From positions 1,302,001 through 1,366,000 of the forward strand of contig MU839829.1 in assembly GCA_030411725.1 (NCBI GenBank): a stretch of 64,000 nt of DNA, read 5' to 3'. This DNA is from Echria macrotheca. Taxonomy: Eukaryota > Ascomycota > Sordariomycetes > Sordariales > Schizotheciaceae. Shown here piece by piece: positions 43,841 to 54,983 of the stretch (its first letter is position 1; every line of letters starts with the position of its first letter). A model generated the notes under the pieces. The model had not been told where the DNA came from. It did no database searches and saw nothing but the letters and a program-made list of their open reading frames with translations. A program made the position numbers and the translations under genes.

Positions 43841-45503
43841 ATGCCGGGAACTCAAACCCCTCCTCTCGAGAAGTCTAGCAAACGCAGGCGGGACCCCGAC
43901 GAAGAGCAGGACCGCGTCCCTCCGCATATTACCCCGGTGCCATATCTAGGTATTTGTAGTCTACCGGGATCGAGCCTTATGGCCGGCCCGTGGTGTCTTG
44001 TTGGTTCGACTGGACTGACGGTTGTTCAAGCTAACAGTGGGTGCATCGATTACCTATCTCGCGCCATGCCATCCAAACTTCCGCTCTTCCGGGATGACGA
44101 GGTTTTCGCGGAGACGCTAGCAACTATACACAGCTACGAGGGTACTAAGAAAGCTCACTATTGTCCTCGGAGCTACACGCTGACCTTCATATGCAGGTGT
44201 CATACGCCGAAATGAAAGCCTAGCAGCCAACTTGGGCGCGAAGCTTATGGGACCTGTTGTACTCCGCGCCGCCGACCGCTTCTTTGAGGGGAACATCACC
44301 ACGTCTCCTGTCGGTGGTCCGATGCAGAGTGATTCCGGAGCGATGTTGAGCCGGTACTCGCCGAGCTGGGTCGACATCGTGAAGTTTGCCAGGTCCAACC
44401 CCGGCGACATCAGGCTGACCACTACGGATGACGGCCGCCGTGTCTGTCGTTTCGTGATGGAGGACGTCCGTGTTGAAATATCCGAGGACGACTGGCTCCT
44501 CATCATGTCGGGTGTTATCAATCACTTTTTTACCCCAGCCGGCCCGCGTGAGGAAGACGAGGAGGCTGAACTGGCCACTATAGAGATCGTTGAGCAGCGG
44601 CTCACACAGCTCATCAAGCAAGCCGATGACGTTGCTAGGAGCGCGCGGCATCTTAACTACCAACTTGGGCTACGCAAAGCTAAAATCACGTCACGCCTCA
44701 ACCAGACGTCGCAAGCACGGACGGGGAGTCTCAACCCGGGCTACGACCTCCGCGCCGATCTTCTGCGGCAATTTCTCTCGCCTGCAACAGGACAGAAGAC
44801 AGGACAGCAGACGGTTGGTAGCGTGGTATCGCGGCCGCCGTCCATCACCTCACCGCTTTCTACGTCTACAGATGCAACCCGAGTAGCTCGCGGTATACCG
44901 GCCAGTAAGGGTTGGCCGTCTCCAATCCAAACGAACGCCGAGTCGCCTCCGCCTCGTGAGACCATGAGCTCGTCGGCGCTGGGCGAGACTAGTAAGGAGC
45001 CATCCCACCCACCCATTATCCCCTTGATCGCCGCACGGATTGAGAGACTGTCTAAGGGGGACGCTATCTGGCCGGCGTGCGACCGTTGTCGACGATTAAA
45101 CATTCCCTGTCTAAAGCATCTGACGTCGTGTCAGGCGTGTACTAAGAAGCACACCAAATGCCAGTGGAACGACCTGGGCGAGGAAGATATGGCTCGGATT
45201 AGAGAGGACGACATAGCGAGGGCCCCGGCGAGTTTTAGACCGGTGGCTTCGACTCTACCTCAGGCCCCGGTGGGTGGTGGAAAGGCCGAAACCGGCAAAG
45301 GAGCCCGTCCCGTGGTGAAGCAAAGCCCGGCCGGAAGCGCGCCGGCCGAGTTGGCCAGATCGAGGATGTCGCTTCCGAACTTGCTGGACAACGAGGAATT
45401 GATAGATATGGCGGGGAGGCGCGCGTCGGTACACAACGGGGGGGAACACGCTCCAGCCGAGAAGCCTCCTGCCGAGAAGCCTCTAGCCGCACAGAAGCTC
45501 TAG
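43841..45503 (+). CDS. Fungal protein with C-terminal Zn2Cys6-like motif
   Basis: Three exons, 43841-43949, 44031-44141 and 44197-45503, give 508 residues. Intron 1 (81 nt) has a CTGAC branch site just before acceptor TTCAAG; a nearby CTAACAG would break the frame. Intron 2 is 55 nt. The start MPGTQTPPLEKSSKRRRDPD has a basic patch that could be a nuclear signal. Residues about 40-240 form an unrecognised conserved-looking region (IDYLSRAMPSKLPLFRDDEV, WVDIVKFARSNPGDIRLTTT, FVMEDVRVEISEDDWLLIMS) followed by a predicted coiled coil (ATIEIVEQRLTQLIKQADDV). At 368-395 lies ACDRCRRLNIPCLKH / LTSCQACTKKHTKCQW: six Cys spaced x2-x6-x6-x2-x6, as in Gal4-type clusters but without the Lys/Arg-rich loop needed for DNA contact. 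The end has PAEKP repeats. Possibly a chromatin or self-recognition regulator, but no function is established. Confidence 0.75.
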
Positions 45504-48500
45504 CTAAGGCTGCTTACCTAGCTAGAGACGAATTCCTGGAGAGCCTGGCCGATGCCGGAAGCTAGTGGTGTATTATTGGTCCAGGCCGGAGAGGATGTCG
45601 GTCGTCGCAAACACTTGTTGGTCTAGTTCCGTTCTCGATGCGCCTACCTCGATGGAACAATGATTGTGGTTTTATGTATGTATAGACAGCGTTTGTTTTG
45701 CCTTTAGGGGAGCGTAAAGAAAGGGTGTAGATCCTAGGTCTGAGCGTTGAAACCAGGCATTCTGGGTTGTGTGTAAATATAGAAGACTAGTGTCATCCAT
45801 GGAGATGATGAACAAGATCATGTGATGTTGTTATGTGATTATGTGATGTTATCACGGGAGAGGAAGGAATGCGAAGAGGGTGTGGTTTGGTGAAATGTGC
45901 GGATATGTGGTTCGTCTTTTATCTTCGTCGTTGCAGAAGAAGGGGATGGATGGGAAGATAAAATAAGGTAAGGTATGTAGGTAGGTAGGGCGGTGTTGGG
46001 CGTGCTGCGCTACTACTATGTTTTGTGTTCACCTTCAAACTCTCCTCTAGATTGCGCGCAGGAGGCAAGAGACGCACGCAGGGTGGTTGCAACATTGTGG
46101 GGACTCAGCGGTGGGCACAGGTACGTTTGCTACCTGATGGAGCTGAATCTTCTGTCTATCGGTTCTATCAGATATTGTACTTGTACAATACTTGGTTGGG
46201 TAAAGTAGGGAGGGTAGGGTATGTGGCTCGCGAGGTTTTTGGGGGTGGTCGTTGAGATGAAGCTTTTTTACCTAGGAACTTTAGTTCCGACATTGGTCTT
46301 CGCTGGCTCTGGGGTTCGAGGGTTCAATTATTGTCACTTAGTGGTCAGTGGTTGTTGGTTCGAGTTGTCCAGGTGGCATGTCTCGTCCCCCTGTTTTATT
46401 ATTATTATTTGTAGGAAGCCGAAGGCTTCCACCCCTAAGGGGTAGGCGGTCCCTATTCTATGTAGTTATAGCACATGAGTGCCTTCTATCTAACCCTCGG
46501 TGCGCATGCGCTCCGAGTCTCCCTGTTTTTATTTCCTCGCTGGTGAGTCCAGATGGTTGGTGCGGTGGGATGGATGGTACCGTTCCGCGCGCCTTGAGTT
46601 CGCAGTGTTTTTTTTTTTTTGGATGTCCTGATGGCTTGATGGGTGTCGATGTTCGTTGGTCGTCATGGCGAGTATCTACCTACCTACCTGGTTGAGATAG
46701 AGACATTTGGCGGTGGGGCTGTTGTGTTCATCTCTGATCATGGACTTACCTTACGTGTGTATCCCTTGATGATCTATGTTTCCGGCTTTCTTCTTCTTTT
46801 TGTGTTTGGCTTTGGCTTTGTCTTGGCGGCGGTTCAGCAAGCCTGTGGAGGGTGGGAGCGGAGCGGTGTTTCGATGGATAGAGGCATCTGAGATCGTCAG
46901 TCTTTAGAAACTCGTTGAGGTTTTATAGGCTTGCCGGAATGCCTTTTTCTCTCTAGGTAGAGAATTATTTTCGGGAGTCAAGTTCATGGAGTGTTGGATC
47001 GTTGGGGTGGTTAGTGGTCATACTGTAGGCGACTCGGAGGGGCAGAGTCGTCCTACGATCACAGCTACGTAGAGTCGTTTTCCTGTATTTGGTTCTCTTT
47101 CTTGAAAAATAATTACCGTGGAGTGGGGCTACGGGTGAAGTCTTCCCGTACACGGAGTGTCGACTTATGAGGCCGTCACTGGTAATATCGTCGGCATCTT
47201 GGAGGGGTAGGTAAGGTCGTCTCTAGGAGTGGGATTCAACGCGATTGAACTTGGCCGGGTTAAGCATGTCATCATGTAGGAAAGTCTGGCGGCTCGATCT
47301 AAGTTCGTAGAAAGCCACAAAGTTAGTCTAGTTAAAACATGTGGTAAACTGCCCGCGCATACAATGTCGGTTTGCCCTGGTCGTCGAAATCTTCACAACC
47401 ACAAACAAACGTGTCTGTGTCCCCCGTCCAGCAAGAACTCAACCGCTCGCGATATGGTGACCCTCGCTGTGGGGGCATGGGAGCCGTCGGACGGTTGCAG
47501 GAGGTCGACATGTCATCACGTGCTGTTAATGCGGTGGTGGTTGATCACCAAGGGAGGTAGTAGACACACGCCGGACTCAACACTGTATTCACAATCCGAG
47601 GGATCAAACGAGATGCAGCCGGTTAGCCTCGTGGAACGCGGTGGGACAACCACGGCTAACCTGGATGGCCTCGAGGTGGCCGCTCCTTCATCCATCCCCA
47701 ATATGGAGGTGCAGGGGGGGAAGCGTCTCCGATTATCGATCCTCCGGCTACCAAATAATGGAACGCTCATCTAGGTAATTCATGAGCTATCTCCATATAA
47801 CCCTTTTCACCGCAAAAACACACAAACAAAAGGCTCGAGTCGGCCGGAATGTGGGATGACGTGATGATTAAACCAATGAGATGCGGACATGGAGCAGGGT
47901 CTACGACAAGACCGACGGATTACCATGGCCGCCCCTGAGCTGGATGGTCCGGCCCGGGGAGGCTCGCCGGGTATCAGGATGGTGATCACGACCGGGCATC
48001 GAGAGTCAGGGATAAAGGTGTCGCTCGGGAGCCGGGGAGTCATGCCGGTCCCGCGAGTTTTTCCATGGCCGGAGACGAGAGAGAGAGACGGGGGATGAAG
48101 TCTGACCGGACGGTGCAACCTGGGGTCTGTGGAGCGGCGATTTCCGCCTCTTCTCTCCCTAGATCCATATGTGGTGCCAACCTGCTCGTTCGGTCGATCG
48201 GCCCCCATGCTCTCTCTCTTCTTTGAGGTTCAGCTTCCCCCCCTCGCCCCCCCTCTCTCCAATGGTCACAGACGAGCCGGCCCGTTGATTGGCACAAATC
48301 CAGGGGCATCTGTAAAACAACATGGTCCAGACCTTAGAATGCAAAAGACACGTCCTCGTCACCGGCACGGCTTACCAGCCCACACAGTGAAGGACGATCG
48401 CTGACGAGGAGGAGGAACACCTCGGACAGGGCTCAACAGGAGACGACAAGTCGTGGGAGGATGTGTACAAGGGGGCTGACGAGCGTGCACTCGCGGTTCG

Positions 48501-49057
48501 GGAGATGTTGTCAAGTCTAGTCTTGGAGTAGTGATTGTTTTGGCTTGTGGCCCTCCTATTTGGGCCGTATTGGTCTAATGATTCAACGGTAGATGGCGCA
48601 TGGCGGCCCATCAAGGCTCCCAGCCCATAAATACCTTAGCCCGGCCGCCTCCCTCCAATCCCCATTTCCCCTTCTCCCTCGCTCTCACCAGCATGCCGCC
48701 CCACCCCCTGTCCAACTAAAAGCGGTCTTTGCGCTTTGTTTCGCGACCAACAACAGCCCCCAAAACCTATCTTCCTGGATATCTGTCGTGTACGAAGCTG
48801 ACGCCTCGTGCCGCACGCGATCCATGCCGCCTCCCCAGCTTTTGAACTCTTCCTAATCCACATCTTGGCTTTGGCTCGAAGACATTGAGTGTTTTTGTTG
48901 CATCTGCGCCCACACACCGCGTCTCAACTGCTCGCTGCGCGGGCCGTCGTCTCCGCTCGCCTTCCTCGACGTGGAGCCAAGACTTGGACGCGTTTTACAC
49001 TCCCCCCAACCTTTTCGTTCCTAATCTCGCGCCAACTCCGCCACCTATACCACCACC
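45504..49057. other. 3.5-kb intergenic region upstream of ASH1
   Basis: No supported gene. The left part is AT-rich with a cluster of hairpins at 46.41-46.52 kb and GTAG/CTAC tracts; the last few hundred bases are pyrimidine-rich (about 48640-48690) with TAAATA near 48628, consistent with the ASH1 promoter and leader. Frames at 47364-47774 (+) and 47516-47770 (-) overlap each other and have no known domain. Confidence 0.5.
46414..46517 (+). repeat. Cluster of three short inverted repeats
   Basis: GGAAGCC-GAA-GGCTTCC (46414-46430) is a perfect 7-bp stem; it directly abuts ACCCCT-A-AGGGGT (46431-46443), a perfect 6-bp stem. About 50 bases on, 46496-46517 is a 22-base palindrome with one mismatched pair around GCGCATGCGC. 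The surrounding DNA is AT-rich. Confidence 0.85.
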
Positions 49058-51724
49058 ATGGCCGCCGACGTGACAATGGCCGATCTGGTCGCGCTGTCGT
49101 CGGAATCAAGCTTTTCAGGCGCGCCGACCGACGCGTCTTCAAACGTCGCATCCTTCACCTCGACGCCGCCCACCACCGTCTCACCAGACAGCATGTCGCT
49201 GGCGTCTGACCCCGACGTGCCAAAGCAAGACGGCGCGATTGCTCCTCTACTGAACATTGCCATTCCCCTCTTGGACAGCGAGCAGCAAGAGTCGGGCCTG
49301 CAGACGCCGATTGGCAATGCGATTGTCGTCGCCGAGCCGACACCCACGCCAGAACCTCAGCCAGGGCGCGGGCGAAGATCACGAACCAGCCTGCCGATAT
49401 ACAACCTCACGAAGCTTAGCAGTGCGCGCACTGCCAGTAAACGACGCGCTAGAGACGATGAGGCGGCAGACGCGAGACGAAGGAGTACGGGCGATTCTCT
49501 GGGCGGCGCAGCCGACGCGTCAATCTCGGAAGGTGGGCTCAATGGGCTACGAACACCCCGCAGTGCACGAACTGCCGGTGCAGCAGCTAGTCCTGCAGGC
49601 GCGCAAATCACTCGTAGAGCGACGCGTCTTTCTGGGATCGAGGCTGAAACCCTCGCGAAAAAGCTTGCGACACTGCCGAAGCGAGGAAAGAAGGTCTTTG
49701 AGAAGAACATGCCCAGGGAGCTGCGGCGCCTGCAGGACACCAACGAGTTTGCACACATCGAGACGCAGCCTGTGCGCTACACGGTCTGGAGCAATGGTAA
49801 ATACGTCGACCCAGAGGAGTTGAAGAACCAGCCGGAGCCTCGACCAAAGAAGAAGAACAAGCTGGAGGAGGATGTCGACGAGGACGCGCACAAGAAGGAA
49901 GGGTCACGGTCTGAATCGGAGAGCAAAGACCATGGGGAGAAGAAGCCGCGCACGAAGAAGTGGCTCGATAAAGGCCTCTACGCCGGACAAGAAGCCCCCA
50001 CCGATCTCACACGGGGCCTGACGAACCAGGAGAAGCGGAAGCTTGCGACTCTCCCGGAGCTGTCGAAGAGCCACAAGCCTAACAGGACGCTTCCCTTCCC
50101 CATGTTCAATGGCCTGCGCCTTCTGATCACCGGCCGCGATTTCAAGCTGCCCTTTGATGTGTGCAACCCCCTGCCACCTGGACAGCCCAAACCAGCCCAT
50201 TATAGATCCATGACGAGAAGTGAGTTTTGGCATGGTTCACGGCTTCACTGATACTGACTGTTTTAGACCGCTTTGTAGGCGATGCTGCAGCCTACTGGAA
50301 AAAGACACCGCATTTTGAGGATTTCGCCTCCAAGTGCGTGTGCAAGCCCGAGGACGGGTGCGGCGAGGATTGCCAGAACCGCATTATGCTCTATGAGTGC
50401 GATGAAACCAACTGCAACGTTGGCAAGGAGTTCTGCCAGAACCGCGCCTTCCAGTCGCTTCAAGAGAGGACCAAGAAGGGCGGGCGGTACCGCGTGGGCG
50501 TCGAGGTCTTCAAGACCGGAGACCGGGGCTACGGCGTCCGCAGCAACCGCTGTTTCGAGGCGAACCAGATCATCATGGAGTACACGGGCGAGATCATCAC
50601 GATAGAAGAGTGTGACCGCCGGATGAACGAGGAGTACAAGGACAACGAGGTTTGTCCTGGCCATATGGCGTCGAGACCGACCAGGAAACTAACCGTGGCT
50701 CTAGTGCTATTACTTGATGTCTTTTGATCAGAACATGATCATTGATGCAACTACGGGTAGCATCGCTCGATTCGTTAACCATTCTTGCTCGCCGAACTGC
50801 CGCATGATCAAGTGGATCGTATCCGGGCAGCCCCGCATGGCGCTCTTTGCCGGCGACCGGCCCATCATGACCGGCGAGGAACTGACATATGACTATAACT
50901 TTGACCCCTTTTCGGCTAAGAACGTGCAAAAGTGTCTCTGTGGCAGTCCAAACTGTCGAGGTGTGCTGGGGCCGAAGCCCAAGGAGGTCAAGCCGCCGAA
51001 GCAAGCCAAGGAGGAGGCCGCGAGGAAGGGTTCTTCCAAGAGAAAATCCAAGGACCTCACGGGCGACTGGGAGGATGAAGAGCCGGCTACCAAGAAGAAG
51101 CGCAAGACCCAGGCGGCTTCGGGGAAGAAGGTCAAGTCCGTGTCTGTGGCCAAGAGCAAGAGCAAGGTGGTCAAAGTCCCGTCCAAGGCAGGCAAGGGGA
51201 AGGCCAGGATCATCAAGAAGGCCAACAAGGTGGCCGCGGCGGTGATCAAGAAGGGCGCTGCGAGTGTCTCCATCAAGACCAAGGCTGGCATGGTCAAGAG
51301 GATAGGATCTGGCGCCGCGGTGTCTAAGGGGCAGCAGCAGCGGAAGACGGTCAAGATCAAGACGACGACATCTCGCAAGACATCAGCGTCCTCGACGGCC
51401 AGCTCGAGCATGACCACGATCGTGGCCAAGACCACTGCGAAAAAGACGGCATCTTCTCAGGTGGAGATGACGACGACGACTACACCAAAGTCGAGGACGA
51501 TGACGCCGGCCTCGGCGGCGAAAGCGGGCTCGGCGAGGACGCGGACGCCGTCGTGGAAGGTGGTCGAGTCGGCTGAGGGTAGTCCGGCGGCGGGTGGGAG
51601 ACTTACGGCGTCGCCTGGGTCTGCTGCTGCGAGGTCACGGAAGGTGGAGAAGGAGGGTGGGCGATCGTCTTCGTCGTCACTCAAGAAGCGGTTAGCTGAG
51701 GCGTCGGTGTATGATTTTCCTTAG
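49058..51724 (+). CDS. ASH1: Histone H3K36 methyltransferase ASH1
   Basis: Three exons, 49058-50219, 50267-50649 and 50705-51724, give 854 residues; introns are 47 and 55 nt (GTGAGT and GTTTGT donors). The N-terminal half is disordered but has family-type segments (RTSLPIYNLTKLS; NRTLPFPMFNGLRLLITGRD). The AWS domain (about 405-455) has KCVCKPEDGCGEDCQNR, ECDETNCNVGKEFC. The SET domain follows: DRGYGVRSNRCFEANQIIME, YTGEIITIEE, then NHSCSPNC at 540-547 (AdoMet and catalytic motif) and GEELTYDYNFDPF. Post-SET is KCLCGSPNCRG, a zinc site that completes the pocket. AWS-SET-PostSET with no WW or SRI region points to ASH1 rather than SET2; fungal ASH1 methylates H3K36 in silent or facultative heterochromatin. 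The last ~250 residues are an extreme Lys/Ser/Thr-rich tail, likely DNA- or nucleosome-binding. The start has an excellent context (CACCATGGCC). Confidence 0.93.
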
Positions 51725-54700
51725 ATGTGGTTTGGAGAGGAAGAAGTAAAGGAAGGGAAGGGTTGGCGCGTGGCGTTTTAAGGTGGGGGTGGGGGGTGGG
51801 GGGTTGGTTTCTATTCTCGGTTGGTTGATTATCTTATTAGGGCTTGCATATGTTAACGGTTTGGTTGGAAGGAACTTGGACTTGGAACTTGGGGATCGAA
51901 ATGGGTCGTAGCTGGGTGAAATGGGTTGAAACGGGTTGAAAGGTAGCGGGAGCGGAAGTGGAAGAAGACAGCGAGAGAAAAAGAGGAAGGGCAAGCGTAT
52001 TCTCCTGTTTATTGGCTGCGTACGGGTGTGGGGGAACATTCGGGTCTTCAGCCAGAGAGGGAGGGTGGGTGGTGGTTGTGTTGCTTGTCCTGTCCTGCCC
52101 CGTCCTGTTCCTGGTTCAAGTGATGAAGGATTATTGTATGTATTGAATACGGTAGCGGTAGCGTGTCGTCGTCGTCGCGGCCGGGAAACCTTTGAAAGTA
52201 ATGGAATGCCAAGTGGATTGAGATGATGAGCTGAGTTGAAGTGGAAGTGGACACTGGCGCGCCTTGTTTCTTCCTACCTGGTACGTGAGTTAAGCTTTGG
52301 TGGGATGAGAGCATGCTTGCAGAACGACACCTCCTCGAGTGTCTGCGGCTTCTTGCTACCAGACACCGTGAGAGGGTGCTAGGATGGTAGGATGGTAGGA
52401 TATGAAGGCGGGCCATCGGTGTCAACCATCAGCGTCAGCGTCAGCGTCGGTGATGATGATGGGGCGGATGGATCAAACAGCCTACCTACCTACCCACTAA
52501 ACAGAACAGTGGACGGGAAGGATGTCACTAGTTATTCCGTATGGATATGGAGCGAGGATGGATGGGGAAAGACGGTATCGAATCCGGAATCCGATGCGTT
52601 ATCATCAATCCCCATCCCCAATCCCCAACAAGGCTTTTTTTGTTTTGAGTTGAGTCTCGTCCCGTGTTAAGTTCTCGGTGAAGCCCAGGTCTGATTCAGG
52701 GGTTGGATTGCCGTGCGGGGCCGGGGCGGACGGGGGGTGGTAGTGGGGCGGTCGGGCGGTCGAGGTTGTGGCGCAGTTTTTTAGTTCTAGAAGTTGGGGC
52801 TTGGCTTTTCTGTTCTGGAGCCGGTTTTCGGAGGTGGGTTAGGTTTGGTTGTTTGTTGGCCTTGTTTTTTTTCTAGTTTTCTTTTTCATGATGTGTGTTT
52901 GAGAGTTGCTAGTGCGGATTTGTTTGGAACCTGAACTCTCTGTGTTGTTGTTTTGTTGAAGGATGTGTTTAAAATGTACACCGAGCGGCGCCGCGGGTGC
53001 TGTGGCGGGTTTCCTTGGGCTCTCTTTTTAGTGGCTGTCCTCTCAACCGTGATCCTAACGTGACCAGATTCAACACCAACAAACACAGGTCGCCAAAACA
53101 GGCCGCATATTCGCAGAGCTGTACAGATATGGAAATGGAAAAAATAACAAGCAAAGCCTTGTGTTCTCGGGTCGGTCCGGAAGGTAGGTGCTATGCTTCC
53201 CTGACATCGGACGGACGGACGGGGGAGGCAAGACAGAGAAAAAGCCTTGAGCCTTATCGGTTTGTGCTTCTTCGGTTTAGTGTAAGGCATCCGGCATCCG
53301 AGCGGGTTCTGTTAGTTAGTTAGGGCTGAGTTGGTGAACGAACTACCTAGTTACCTAGATAAGGTCGCGCTACATTATCTAGAACAGGGAACCGGAATCT
53401 ACGGTTGGTATTGTACCTTGGCTGGAAAAAATGCCTTTCGTTTCGGAAATCATCACACTGCCCTTTGCAAAACACAGCAAATTTCCATCTACATGTCACG
53501 AGGATATCCGCCCCTGCGGATTCCCCTCCACAGCACTCAGCACAGCCCCTATTTGTAATTTCCAGAAGAAACCGAAACAACAAAACAGCGCCGCCGGTCC
53601 AGATTCTGGGCCTTCGCGAAGCCTGGTGATGATGATGAGGGGAGGCAATGTGGCAATCAACCACCAGCCTCAACGCCTCACCTTTAGCGTCAGGCTTCAG
53701 CTTCTCAGCCCCTCATTGCTCTGGCTCTCAACAACCCCTCATCTCAATCCCACTTCCGCCCCCTGAATGAACTCACTCAAAGATGAGATGAAGGATTTTG
53801 TAAAAAGTCTACGCCTCCGGCTCGGAACGAAACGGAATTTCCACGCTGTTTTCTCCCCCATCAGATTTCCGTTAAACAATTCCTCCCGAAAAAACAAAAA
53901 AGCACCTAACAAAAAAGAAAGGGAAAGGTGCAGCTGTGCCGCGGGGTACCTTGCATTTTGCATCTTGATGGACAATAAACCGTAATGAAAATGTAGGTCC
54001 AATGTTATTTTGTTTAAACACCCCATCCAATCCATCATCCGCTCTCGGCAGTGCTCGGTGTGAGATCTCCAAATCCCAGATCCCCCAACAAAAACAAACA
54101 ATTACACCAAAAGATCCCCGATCGATGACTTGGTGTTTTGCTTGCTGCTTCATGGAAGAAGTAAACGCGTAATAATCCACGAGTCAAGACCTGGCGGTGT
54201 GTTCAAGTTGAGTCTTCGTAACTAGTTCCGTGCAGACAGACATCCCACCCCAAGGTCATCGCGGCAGACCTTCACACCACAATTACGGATTACGTGACTG
54301 CCTTTTCCGCTGCCATTGATTCGCGACCAATTCACACACACACGCACTGCAGTGCGACATGCATCGCATCGGCCTGGCTGCAGAATAAAAATACAATGTC
54401 AATTCCATAGCTCTACCGCGCGCCATGACTCCAAGTCAAACTGTCTATCTAAAAACGTAACCCCCCCAAAAAACCAGGCCACCGTCTAATCGCTTCCACC
54501 ATCGCCCCGTCCCCGGGTATCCCCAAATCCAGTTGCCCTCCGAATTACAAAAAGTACAAATCTTCAACAAACCGCCCGTAACACCAGTGCTCGCCTCCCC
54601 ATGCAAAGTACAAAATTCCAAGGCCGCTCCTGCGGAAATGCAAAACCCCTCCCCAATATCTCGTGCCGTAGACCAATGGGTATCGCCGTAAGAAGTTGTG

Positions 54701-54803
54701 ATATGCCGTTCATTGCGTCTGTTAGACAGCCTTCGAGGTTCGATGTGAACTCTTGTTGAAAACCAGTAGCTCATGACCGGTTGCAATACTGGCCATTGGC
54801 GTC
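51725..54803. other. 3.1-kb gene-poor interval downstream of ASH1
   Basis: G-rich then mixed-composition sequence with short repeats (a 9-bp GGATGGTAG type near 52380-52402 and a CTAC tract near 52483). Frames are short; none shows a domain. Confidence 0.5.
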
Positions 54804-54983
54804 TCAACGTTCTATGCGCAGCGTGTGCTTTTCCAGAGGGCAGCCTCGGCATCGATCATGTCGATTGCAGTGTGTGCACGAGTCGTGGAACCGAATATCG
54901 AAGGCCCCATGACCGCACATGCAGCAGAACCAAAACCAGACGGTCTCAGTCCTGCCCTTGGACGACGAGTGATGCGACGGCAT
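54804..54983 (-). CDS. Small Cys-rich protein, CCxCG type, 59 aa
   Basis: A 59-residue intronless frame. After a short polar lead and an aromatic run (TVWFWF) come seven Cys: FCCMCGHGAFDIRFHDSC (Cys 20, 21, 23, 36), then THCNRHDRCRGC (39, 45, 48), and a charged end. Three Cys-x2-Cys pairs (20/23, 36/39, 45/48) with His nearby look like a compact zinc-binding ribbon. There is no signal peptide, so it is probably intracellular. Many filamentous fungi carry short uncharacterised proteins of this layout (general knowledge; no named family). A TATAAAAG box lies 156 bases upstream of the start on the same strand. The longer in-frame extension upstream crosses that box and is not used. Function unknown; zinc binding is inference. 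Confidence 0.62.
   Translation of the reverse strand: MPSHHSSSKGRTETVWFWFCCMCGHGAFDIRFHDSCTHCNRHDRCRGCPLEKHTLRIER

Noticed and set aside
43224..43949. 241-aa frame running into exon 1 of the zinc-motif gene
   Set aside because: It ends inside the coding exon in another phase, has no domain and is poly-Gln/Ser-like; more likely leader sequence.
47364..47774. 136-aa plus-strand frame and its 84-aa antisense partner
   Set aside because: Both look mildly protein-like, but they overlap, have no known domain, and there is no basis to choose either.
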